Assembly: GCF_030678915.1 (NCBI RefSeq)
Contig: NZ_JAUUTZ010000006.1
Coordinates: 124,001 to 188,000 of the forward strand
Length of the DNA: 64,000 bases
Source of the DNA: Paracoccus wurundjeri
GTDB taxonomy: Bacteria > Pseudomonadota > Alphaproteobacteria > Rhodobacterales > Rhodobacteraceae
Reading direction: 5' to 3'
The translations under genes were made by a program, and so were the position numbers. Shown piece by piece: positions 26,174 through 34,032 of the stretch; position 1 is the stretch's first letter, and every line of letters starts with the position of its first letter. Under the pieces are notes generated by a model that did no database searches, had not been told where the DNA came from, and was given only the letters and a program-made list of their open reading frames with translations.

Positions 26174-28210
26174 TTACAGCACCCGCGTCAGCCGCAGCGC
26201 GTCATAGATCGCCGCATGGGTATTGCGCGAAGAAACCGCGTCGCCGATGCGGAACAGTTGGAAGCGTCCTTCGGGATTGGTGCAGATCGTCTGCGGATCG
26301 CGGTTCCGGAGCGCCGCGATATCCACCTCTCCCAGATTCGAGGAATGGGGTTTGAGGTCGAAATACAGTTCATCCAACGGAATCGTTCCATTATTTACGA
26401 CGATCTGATCGACTTCGCGGCGGCGGGTGACATCTCCGTAATCGCTGCCCAGTTCAGCCAGCAGGCCGTTGCCGCTACGGCTCACGGATTTCAGACGCCA
26501 TGTGACGGTGAAATGGGCATCCAGCCTCTGAAGGCTGCGCATATAGGGCGTAAGGCTCATCGGCATGACCTCGGGTGCAAAGCTGCGATCCGGGGTGACG
26601 ATCTCGACCCTTGCGCCTGTCCGGGCGATCATCTCGGCGGCCTGCAATCCGGCATGATCCCCCGCATTGTCGAATACCAGAACCGAGCGGCCCGGCTGCG
26701 CATCGCCCGCAAGAATATCCCATGCCGTCACGGTCAGATCATCTCCGGCGCTCAGCGACACGTGATGCGGCAAGCCACCGGTCGCGACGATCACCACATC
26801 GGGTTGTGCCTCGATGATCGTATCCGCCCCGGCAAGACTGTTGAAATGAAACCGCACATTGCGGCGCAGGCATTCCGACATCCGCCATTCGATGATCGAA
26901 ACCATCTCGCGCCGCCGGGGGGATCGCGCTGTCAAACGGATCTGCCCCCCGGGATCGCTGGCAGCCTCGTGGACGATCACCTCATGCCCTCGCTCGGCCG
27001 CGACGCGCGCCGCCTCCATCCCGGCCGGTCCCGCGCCCACGATCAGGACGCGGCGACGGGCCTCTGCCGGCTGGATCGCATGCGGCATGAAGCTTTCCCT
27101 GCCGGTCGAGGGGTTATGAATGCAAAGCGCATCCGCTCCCTGAAACCGGCGATCAAGACAATAATTCGCGCCGACGCAGGGACGGATGTCATCTTCCCGG
27201 CCCGCGACGATCTTGCGGATGATATCGGGATCGGTGAAATGCGCGCGGGTCATGCCGATCAGATCCACCTTGCCCTCTGCGACGGCATAACGCGCCGTCG
27301 CCAGATCGGGGATCTTGGCCGCATGAAAGACCGGGAAGCGGGTGGCGGCACGGATCTCTCCGGCCAGTTCCAGATGCGGCGCGTTGCGCATCCCCTGCAC
27401 CGGGATCATATCGGTCAGCCCGGCATCGTCGTCGATATGGCCGCGGGTGACATTCAGGAAATCCACCAGCCCGCTGTGCCTGAGGCGGCGCGAGATTTCC
27501 AGACCCTCGGCAAGATCCACCCCATCGGCGGCATTCTCGTCCCCGGCATAGCGGATGCCCAGCAGGAAGTCCTTGCCGACCCGTTTTCGCGCCTCGGACA
27601 GGACATCGAAGGTCAGGCGCAACCGGTTGTCCAGCGATCCGCCATAAGGCCCTTCCAGATGATTGGAACGCCGGGACCAGAATTGATCCAGCAGATGCCC
27701 GGTCGCGATGAATTCGACCCCATCCAGCCCCGCCTCCTTCATCCGTTCGGCGGCATCGGCATAATCCTGCACGATCCGCCGGATATCCCAGTCCTCGGCC
27801 ATCTTCGCCACAGCGCGATGCGAAACCTCGCGCTCGTGGCTGGCCGATATGGTCGGCAGCCAGTCGCCCTTGTCCCAGCGGGTGCGGCGGCCGTGATGGG
27901 TCAGCTGGATCATCACAGCGGTCCCATGCTCGTGGCACTCATCGGCGATCTTGCGCATCCATGTCACGATCTCGTCCCGCCAGGCCTGCACGCCTCCGGC
28001 AGAGGGCGGACTGTCCAGCCCCGTAGCGGCCGAGCCGATGGTCATGGTCAGTCCCACCCCGCCCTTGGCGCGCGCAACATGATAGGCGCGATAGCGGTCT
28101 TTCGGCAGACCGTCCTCGGCGTAACCCGGTTCGTGCGCGGTCACGATGATCCGGTTCTTCAACCGCAGATGGTTGAGCTGATAGGGTTGCAAGAGCGGGT
28201 CAGAGGACAT
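26174..28210 (-). CDS. FMN/FAD oxidoreductase of the trimethylamine dehydrogenase / N-methylproline demethylase group
   Basis: A 678-residue flavoprotein. Residues ~1-370 are an Old-Yellow-Enzyme TIM barrel for FMN (LKNRIIVTAHEPGYAEDG; IRRIVQDYADAAERMKEAGLDG). Residues ~385-670 are a FAD/NAD domain (VLIVGAGPAGMEAARVA). Between them is the Fe-S region, with Cys345, Cys351 and Cys363 in CVGANYC-x11-C. Compared with 2,4-dienoyl-CoA reductase this lacks the second Cys of the usual C-x2-C-x3-C-x11-C. Length and architecture match StcD-type N-methylproline demethylases, so oxidative removal of an N-methyl group is the best guess. It is the last gene of the operon. Confidence 0.8.
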   Translation of the reverse strand: MSSDPLLQPYQLNHLRLKNRIIVTAHEPGYAEDGLPKDRYRAYHVARAKGGVGLTMTIGSAATGLDSPPSAGGVQAWRDEIVTWMRKIADECHEHGTAVMIQLTHHGRRTRWDKGDWLPTISASHEREVSHRAVAKMAEDWDIRRIVQDYADAAERMKEAGLDGVEFIATGHLLDQFWSRRSNHLEGPYGGSLDNRLRLTFDVLSEARKRVGKDFLLGIRYAGDENAADGVDLAEGLEISRRLRHSGLVDFLNVTRGHIDDDAGLTDMIPVQGMRNAPHLELAGEIRAATRFPVFHAAKIPDLATARYAVAEGKVDLIGMTRAHFTDPDIIRKIVAGREDDIRPCVGANYCLDRRFQGADALCIHNPSTGRESFMPHAIQPAEARRRVLIVGAGPAGMEAARVAAERGHEVIVHEAASDPGGQIRLTARSPRRREMVSIIEWRMSECLRRNVRFHFNSLAGADTIIEAQPDVVIVATGGLPHHVSLSAGDDLTVTAWDILAGDAQPGRSVLVFDNAGDHAGLQAAEMIARTGARVEIVTPDRSFAPEVMPMSLTPYMRSLQRLDAHFTVTWRLKSVSRSGNGLLAELGSDYGDVTRRREVDQIVVNNGTIPLDELYFDLKPHSSNLGEVDIAALRNRDPQTICTNPEGRFQLFRIGDAVSSRNTHAAIYDALRLTRVL

Positions 28211-28249
28211 TTCCGATCTCCTGTTGCTGCCTTGTCGGGGCGGCCCCGG

Positions 28250-29686
28250 TCACAGACCGCCGAAATGGAACGCCTTGGTTTCAAGATATTCCTCGATGCC
28301 TTCCTGCGCCCCTTCCCGACCCAGCCCCGAAGCCTTGACCCCACCGAAGGGTGATACCTCGTGACTGATCGCGCCGGTATTCAGGCCGACCAGCCCGAAC
28401 TCCAGCGCCTCTCCGACGCGGAAGGCGCGGGCCATATCCGTGGTGTAGAAATAGGCGGCAAGGCCGAAGGGGGTGCCATTGGCGATGCTCAGCGCCTCTT
28501 CCTCGGTCTCGAAACGGAAGATCGGGGCGACCGGACCGAAAGTTTCTTCCCCGGCCAGTTGCATCTCCGTGGTGGCGCCCGCCAGCACGACCGGATCGGC
28601 GAAACGTTCGGACAGATCGCGGAGCCTGGTCGTCCGGGTGGCCCCTTTTGCAAGCGCATCCTCAACATGGGCAGAAATTTTGTCGATGGCGGCGGCATTG
28701 ATCATCGGGCCGATATTCACGCCCGCATCGGTACCCGCCCCGACGCTCAGCGCATCCACACGGGCTGTCAGTGCCCGGACAAAATCGTCATGGATACCCG
28801 ATTGCACCAGCAGCCGGTTCGCGCAGACGCAGGTCTGGCCGCCATTGCGGAATTTCGACGCCATCGCGCCCTCAACCGCAGCGCCCAGATCCGCATCGTC
28901 GAACACGATGAACGGCGCGTTGCCGCCCAGCTCCAACGACAGTTTCTTGAGGGTCGGCGCGCATTGCGCGGCCAGCATCGCGCCGACACGGGTCGAACCG
29001 GTAAAGGACAGTTTCCGCACGGTAGGGGAAGAAGTCAGCGTCGCACCGATCTCTTCGGGCCGTCCGGTCAGGATGTTCAACACGCCTTTCGGAATACCTG
29101 CACGCTCAGCCAGAACGCCAAGGGCAAGAGCGGAATAGGGTGTAAAATCAGACGGTTTGATAACCATGGTGCAACCCGCCGCCAGTCCCGGCGCGACTTT
29201 GCGGGTGATCATAGCATTGGGAAAGTTCCACGGCGTAATGATCGCGCAAACCCCGACAGGTTCTTTCATAGCGAAGATCTTCTTGCCCGGCACCGGCGAG
29301 GGAATGATCGAACCGTTGATCCGCCGTGCCTCCTCGGCGAACCAGCGGACGAAAGAGGCTCCGTAGAGGATCTCTCCCCGCGCCTCTTCCAGCGGCTTTC
29401 CCTGTTCGGCGGTCAGGATCCGCGCCAGATCCTCGGCATGATCCAGCATAAGCCGATACCATTTCATCAGCAGATCGGCCCTCTCGGCATGGGTGCGGGC
29501 GCGCCAACCCCGCATCGCCTTCTCGGCGGCGGCTATGGCTTCGGTTGTCTCATCGGCGGAACAATCGGGCATAAAGCCCAGAACCTCGCCCGTAGCGGGA
29601 TCCGTTACCTCCAGATCGGAACGGGACGTCCAGTTCCCGCCGATCAACGCAGCTTGCCGGAACAGATCGGGATCGTCGAGTTTCAT
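28250..29686 (-). CDS. gabD: Succinate-semialdehyde dehydrogenase (GabD type)
   Basis: NAD(P)-dependent oxidation of succinate semialdehyde to succinate, in the cytosol. At 478 residues it is the standard length. Landmarks: VIKPSDFTPYSA (cofactor), LSLELGGNAPFIVF (Glu base) and GQTCVCANR with nucleophile Cys286 and the neighbouring Cys288, the C-x-C pattern typical of GabD. Its presence suggests that the operon's substrate ends as a four-carbon semialdehyde, as in degradation of GABA, gamma-butyrobetaine or N-methylpyrrolidone. The start overlaps the previous stop by 4 bases. Confidence 0.88.
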   Translation of the reverse strand: MKLDDPDLFRQAALIGGNWTSRSDLEVTDPATGEVLGFMPDCSADETTEAIAAAEKAMRGWRARTHAERADLLMKWYRLMLDHAEDLARILTAEQGKPLEEARGEILYGASFVRWFAEEARRINGSIIPSPVPGKKIFAMKEPVGVCAIITPWNFPNAMITRKVAPGLAAGCTMVIKPSDFTPYSALALGVLAERAGIPKGVLNILTGRPEEIGATLTSSPTVRKLSFTGSTRVGAMLAAQCAPTLKKLSLELGGNAPFIVFDDADLGAAVEGAMASKFRNGGQTCVCANRLLVQSGIHDDFVRALTARVDALSVGAGTDAGVNIGPMINAAAIDKISAHVEDALAKGATRTTRLRDLSERFADPVVLAGATTEMQLAGEETFGPVAPIFRFETEEEALSIANGTPFGLAAYFYTTDMARAFRVGEALEFGLVGLNTGAISHEVSPFGGVKASGLGREGAQEGIEEYLETKAFHFGGL

Positions 29687-30735
29687 GCCTGTTCCTCCAG
29701 CGCGGTTATCACGGCTTGGGTAATCTCGGCCGTCGAATGGGACCCCGCCCGAGCGCCGATCCCCCGCCCCGTTGTCGTTTCGATGGCGCTCAGGATGGCG
29801 GCGGCGGCCTGCCCCTCGTCCAGATGTTCAAGCATCATCGCGCCGGACCAGATGGCCGCGACCGGATTGGCGATGCCCTGCCGGGCGATATCCGGGGCCG
29901 AGCCATGAACCGGCTCGAACATCGAGGGGCCGCTGCCATCCGGACAAATATTGGCCGAGGCCGCGTAACCCAACCCGCCCTGTATCGCCGCGCCCAGATC
30001 GGTCAGGATATCCCCGAACAGATTCGAGGCGACCACGACATCAAGGCTTTCCGGCGCCATGACCATCTTCGCCGCCATGGCGTCGATATGCATATGGCTG
30101 ACCGTCACATCCGGATATTCCGGGGCAAGCTGCCGGGTCATCTCATCCCAGAATACCATGGAATATTTCTGCGCATTGGATTTCGTAACCGAGGTCAGAT
30201 GCCCCCGCCGTGCCTGCGCCTGTTCGAAACCGAAACGCAGGATCCGCTCGACACCCGCGCGGGTGAAGATCGATGTCTCGACCGCGACCTCATCATCCTT
30301 GCCCTGATGTACGCGGCCGCCCGCGCCGGAATATTCGCCTTCGGTATTCTCACGGATGCAGAGAATGTCGAACCCGCCGCTGCGCAGCGGCCCCTCTATC
30401 CCGGGCAACAGCCGATGGGGGCGGATATTCGCATATTGATTGAACGCCTTGCGGATCGGCAACAGCAACCCGTGCAACGACACGGCATCCGGAACGGTTT
30501 CGGGCCAGCCCACCGCGCCCAGATAGATGGCGTCGAAATCTCGCAGCGTCTCGATCCCGTCATCGGGCATCATCGCGCCGGTCTCCAGATAATACTGACA
30601 GGACCACGGCAAGGTCCGGCAATCCAGCTGGAAACCAAAACGACGGGCCGCGGCCCGGATCACCTGCATGGCAGCATCCGTAACATCAACGCCGATCCCA
30701 TCCCCCGGAATCAACGCAAGCTTGTGGGTTTTCAT
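29683..30735 (-). CDS. Tartrate / D-malate-type dehydrogenase (isocitrate-isopropylmalate dehydrogenase family)
   Basis: A 350-residue NAD-dependent beta-decarboxylating dehydrogenase. It begins LALIPGDGIGVDV and carries AVGWPETVPDAVSLHGLLLP, a hallmark of the tartrate dehydrogenase (TtuC)/D-malate subgroup, as opposed to LeuB. Mg2+-binding aspartates are in SNLFGDILTDLGAAI, and EPVHGSAPDIA follows. Probable reaction: D-malate to pyruvate plus CO2, or the equivalent with tartrate. Placed between two aldehyde dehydrogenases, it would handle malate formed from malic semialdehyde. The start at 30735 follows AGGAG. Confidence 0.83.
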   Translation of the reverse strand: MKTHKLALIPGDGIGVDVTDAAMQVIRAAARRFGFQLDCRTLPWSCQYYLETGAMMPDDGIETLRDFDAIYLGAVGWPETVPDAVSLHGLLLPIRKAFNQYANIRPHRLLPGIEGPLRSGGFDILCIRENTEGEYSGAGGRVHQGKDDEVAVETSIFTRAGVERILRFGFEQAQARRGHLTSVTKSNAQKYSMVFWDEMTRQLAPEYPDVTVSHMHIDAMAAKMVMAPESLDVVVASNLFGDILTDLGAAIQGGLGYAASANICPDGSGPSMFEPVHGSAPDIARQGIANPVAAIWSGAMMLEHLDEGQAAAAILSAIETTTGRGIGARAGSHSTAEITQAVITALEEQA

Positions 30736-30752
30736 CTGTTTCTCCTGCCCGG

Positions 30753-32216
30753 TCAAAAGTCGATCAGCACCGATTTGGTGCGCCTGTTCGCATGATAGGC
30801 TTCCCGCCCCAGATCCTTGCCGAGCCCGCTGGCCTTCCAGCCCCCTGTCGGCAGGATATGATCGGCAGAGCGCCCGTAACGGTTGATCCAGACCGTCCCC
30901 GCCTCGATACGGCGCGTCAGCCTCAACGCCCGGTGGAGATCCCGCGTGAACAGCCCGGCGCAAAGCCCGTATGCCGGATGGCTGGCAAGCGCCATCGCCT
31001 CTTCCTCGCTGTCAAAGGTCTGGAAAGTCGCGACCGGGCCAAAGATTTCCTCGACCACCGCCGGATTGGCCACATCCACGTCCCGGATCAGCGTCGGGCG
31101 GTAAAAGCTGCCTTCGCGGTCGAACCGTTCGCCTCCGCACAGGACTTCGCCACCATTCCTGACCGAAGCGCCGACGATACCGTCGATCCGCGCAAGCTGC
31201 CCCTCGGATATGATCGGCGAAAAGCCCGGCTCCTCTTCCCATGTCGCGGCGGGTTGGTGCCGGGCGAAACTGGCCGTCAATCTTTCGGCCAGTTCATCCG
31301 CGATCTCGCGTGCGACGATGATCCGCGAGCCGGCCACGCAGAACTGCCCCGCATTCGGCGTGATCCCCCGGTCAAGGCATTCCGCTGCTAGATCCAGATC
31401 CGCATCGGCAAAGACCACCATCGGACTTTTGCCCCCCAGTTCCAGCGTCATCGGCTTGATGCCTGTGCGGGCGATATTCTCCATGATCTGGCCACCCGCA
31501 CGGGTCGAACCGGTGAAGGAAACCTTGTCGATACCGGGATGTTGGACCAGCGCCGTTCCCGTTACCGGACCATCGCCAAGCACGATATTGATCAACCCCT
31601 CAGGTATTCCCGCCCGTACGGACAATTCGGCAAGATAAAGCGTGGAATAGGGCGTCATCTCCGATGGTTTCAGCACCACGGCGTTCCCCGCCGCCAAGGC
31701 CGGACCCAGCTTCCACCCCGCCATCGAGATCGGGAAATTCCACGGGGTGATCGCGCCGATCACCCCGTAAGGCTGGGAAGAAATCATGCCGAGTTGCCCG
31801 TCGGATGTCGGCACCAGATCATCGCATTCCTTGTCGGCGAATTCCGCGAAAAACCTGATCTGATCGGCCGTCACGATAATGTCTGCCGCCGCAACCTGAG
31901 CAACCGGGCGGGACGAGCAGATTGCTTCAAGCCGCGCAAGCGTCGTCGCCTCAGCCTCCATCAGATCGGCCCAGCGCGACAGCGCGCGCAACCGTTCACG
32001 CGGTGCGATGCCACCCCAGCCCGACCGTTCCAGCGCGGCGCGGGCATTGCTGACAGCCCTGTCCACCAATTCGGCATCGGCGCGTGGTATCTCACCCAGA
32101 ACGGCACCGCTGGACGGAGCGGATATGGCAATCTCGCCCGGCCCCTCGACATATCTGCCGCCGATGAAATGGCCAACAGGAAGTTTCAGATCGGATGGAT
32201 CGAAGGCAAGCGTCAT
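30753..32216 (-). CDS. NAD-dependent aldehyde dehydrogenase
   Basis: A 487-residue ALDH-superfamily enzyme. Landmarks: ITPWNFPISMAGWKLGPAL, VLKPSEMTPYSTLY, LELGGKSPMVVFADADLD (Glu base) and GQFCVAGSR with nucleophile Cys293. It is distinct from the GabD-type enzyme downstream and lacks the C-x-C pattern. It resembles amino- or betaine-aldehyde dehydrogenases in general layout. A role on a second aldehyde (malic semialdehyde or an aminoaldehyde) is inferred from the D-malate-type dehydrogenase 17 bases on. The start at 32216 follows GAGAGGA. Confidence 0.88.
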   Translation of the reverse strand: MTLAFDPSDLKLPVGHFIGGRYVEGPGEIAISAPSSGAVLGEIPRADAELVDRAVSNARAALERSGWGGIAPRERLRALSRWADLMEAEATTLARLEAICSSRPVAQVAAADIIVTADQIRFFAEFADKECDDLVPTSDGQLGMISSQPYGVIGAITPWNFPISMAGWKLGPALAAGNAVVLKPSEMTPYSTLYLAELSVRAGIPEGLINIVLGDGPVTGTALVQHPGIDKVSFTGSTRAGGQIMENIARTGIKPMTLELGGKSPMVVFADADLDLAAECLDRGITPNAGQFCVAGSRIIVAREIADELAERLTASFARHQPAATWEEEPGFSPIISEGQLARIDGIVGASVRNGGEVLCGGERFDREGSFYRPTLIRDVDVANPAVVEEIFGPVATFQTFDSEEEAMALASHPAYGLCAGLFTRDLHRALRLTRRIEAGTVWINRYGRSADHILPTGGWKASGLGKDLGREAYHANRRTKSVLIDF

Positions 32217-32341
32217 GGGTGTCCTCTCGTCATCTTGGCACCAGTTTGCCGCGAAAGGATCGGCACCTCCTGCCGAAAGCTCCGGCGCGGCAGCATAATC
32301 CTCTTTCAGGCGATGAGGCCGGGGCAGAAGATTGTGCTGGC

Positions 32342-33712
32342 TTATTCCTCCGGCGCCAATCGGCACAGCGCCGCGATCGGCGCTGGACGTGCCGGCGGTT
32401 GCGAGCGAAGCCGCCCCGCATTTGCCACCTCAACCCCGGCCTCGGCGGCGATCAGTTCCGTGCCGGCGCGCCCGCAATAGCGCCCCTGACAACGACCCAT
32501 CCCGACGCGCCCCAATGATTTCACGCGATTCGCCTCGGCACCCGCCAGTAGCACCGTGCTGCGCAACTCTCCGGCACGGATTCCTTCGCAACGACAGATC
32601 ACTGTCTCGTCAGGCATTCCCCGAACCATTGCGGCGGGCCAGGGAAAGGCATGGGCGACACCTTGGGCAAAGCGGCGCATTCGAGTCAGACGGCGCAAAT
32701 CCCGGTATTGATCCCGCCCTGAAACCGGATGACCAAGATCCGCCAGACAGGCACGGGCGGCCAATCGTCCGGCGGTCTCGGCCCCATCCGCCCCAAGGAT
32801 CCGCAGGCCATCCCCCGCCAGATAAAGCCGGTCGCCCGCGCGCCCCTCGGCATCGGCGCGGGGAAGCCATTGCGCCCATGTATCGGACCAGTCGAATGTC
32901 ACGCCGGCCAAATCCGCCAGAACCGTTTCCGCCTGCAAATGCCAGCCAAGTGCCACCGTATCGCAGGCGGTGGCATGGAGACGGTTCCGGGCATCGCGCC
33001 AATGGATCGCGGATGGTCCGTCCTGCCCGGACTCTATCCGCTCCAGCCGAGCACCCGCGTGATAAAGCCGCCCCAACCCGACCCGCATAAACGCGCCGCG
33101 TGCCGTCACAAAAGGACGCGCGGCCAACATCCGCGACCCGCCCCTAAGCTGCATAGACAGCGGCGCGGTATCCAGCACGGCCGCGACACCGGCACCTGCC
33201 GCGCGAAGCTGATGCGCCACAAGCGTCAGCAGCGGCCCGGATCCGGCAAGAACGATTCTTCGCCCCAACGCAACCCCTTGCGCCTTGAGCGCGATCTGCG
33301 CCGCGCCCAGACTATATATCCCGGCCTGCTCCCAGCCCGGCAGGGGGGCCAGACGGTCGTACGCCCCCGTCGCCAGAATCAGCCGGTCATACGGAATGGC
33401 GATCTGTCCTTCCGGGCCAAGCACCATCGCCTCGCCTTCCGAGAAACCCAGAACCGAACTGCGCGAATGATAGGTGACGCGCCTTTGCCGCGCCCATTCG
33501 TCGAATATCCGGTGCAGTCTCACGGCCTTGACCGCCTCGGACCCGTAAAGCGCCTTTGGTGAACGGGTGAACCCATCGGGCGGACGACGATAGATCTGGC
33601 CGCCCGCTTTCTCTCCCTCATCCACCACGGTTGGAACCAGTCCCGCTTCCGCCAATATATCGGCGGCACGCATGCCCGCGGGACCGGCGCCCACAATCAG
33701 CACCCGGCTCAT
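32342..33712 (-). CDS. FAD-dependent oxidoreductase with BFD-like [2Fe-2S] domain (HcnB/OoxA-like subunit)
   Basis: A 456-residue flavoprotein of the group that forms the B subunit of HcnABC-type, opine oxidase and D-hydroxyproline dehydrogenase complexes. N-terminal FAD site VLIVGAGPAGMRAADILAEAG, a central NAD-type GSGPLLTLVAHQLRAAGAG, and the C-terminal BFD-like domain with CRCEG and CQGRYC cysteines for a [2Fe-2S] cluster. The ATG at 33712 overlaps the preceding ferredoxin-like gene by 4 bases. It would relay electrons in oxidation of a C-N bond. The third (substrate-oxidising) subunit is a candidate across the divergent promoter at 39159. Confidence 0.82.
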   Translation of the reverse strand: MSRVLIVGAGPAGMRAADILAEAGLVPTVVDEGEKAGGQIYRRPPDGFTRSPKALYGSEAVKAVRLHRIFDEWARQRRVTYHSRSSVLGFSEGEAMVLGPEGQIAIPYDRLILATGAYDRLAPLPGWEQAGIYSLGAAQIALKAQGVALGRRIVLAGSGPLLTLVAHQLRAAGAGVAAVLDTAPLSMQLRGGSRMLAARPFVTARGAFMRVGLGRLYHAGARLERIESGQDGPSAIHWRDARNRLHATACDTVALGWHLQAETVLADLAGVTFDWSDTWAQWLPRADAEGRAGDRLYLAGDGLRILGADGAETAGRLAARACLADLGHPVSGRDQYRDLRRLTRMRRFAQGVAHAFPWPAAMVRGMPDETVICRCEGIRAGELRSTVLLAGAEANRVKSLGRVGMGRCQGRYCGRAGTELIAAEAGVEVANAGRLRSQPPARPAPIAALCRLAPEE

Positions 33713-34032
33713 GATCCGCCCCCCGTCCAATCCTGCGATGGCTGCGACAAAAGCCGCATCCCATCGTGCAAAAGGGTCGAGCAGGCGCGCAGGCGCGGGC
33801 CGTGCTCCTGCCAGATCCAGCAATCCTGACAGGCACCCATCAGGCAGAATCCGGCACGTTTTTCCGGGCCGAACTCGGCCTGGCGCAGATAGGTGGCGGA
33901 GGCCAGAATCCCGGTCAGCACCGTATCGCCCCGAAGCGCCCGCATCTCGACGCCGTCGACATGGAATCTGACAGGCCGACGCGACGTTTCGGACAGGCGC
34001 TGCAACCGGCCCGGCTCCTTGGCAAGCTTCAT
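33709..34032 (-). CDS. (2Fe-2S)-binding protein (HcnA-like subunit)
   Basis: A 107-residue plant-type ferredoxin-fold subunit. Cysteines at 63, 68, 71 and 84 give C-x4-C-x2-C-x12-C (GFCLMGACQDC), the hallmark of small subunits in HcnA- and LhpF-type dehydrogenases. It overlaps both hyuB upstream and the FAD/BFD gene downstream by four bases, so translation is coupled. Its role is electron transfer inside a multi-subunit C-N dehydrogenase. Confidence 0.83.
   Translation of the reverse strand: MKLAKEPGRLQRLSETSRRPVRFHVDGVEMRALRGDTVLTGILASATYLRQAEFGPEKRAGFCLMGACQDCWIWQEHGPRLRACSTLLHDGMRLLSQPSQDWTGGGS

Noticed and set aside
26093..28354. 753-codon plus-strand frame opposite the demethylase-like gene
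   Set aside because: Longest antisense frame in the window, but the minus strand encodes full FMN and FAD motifs; the antisense product is low-complexity.
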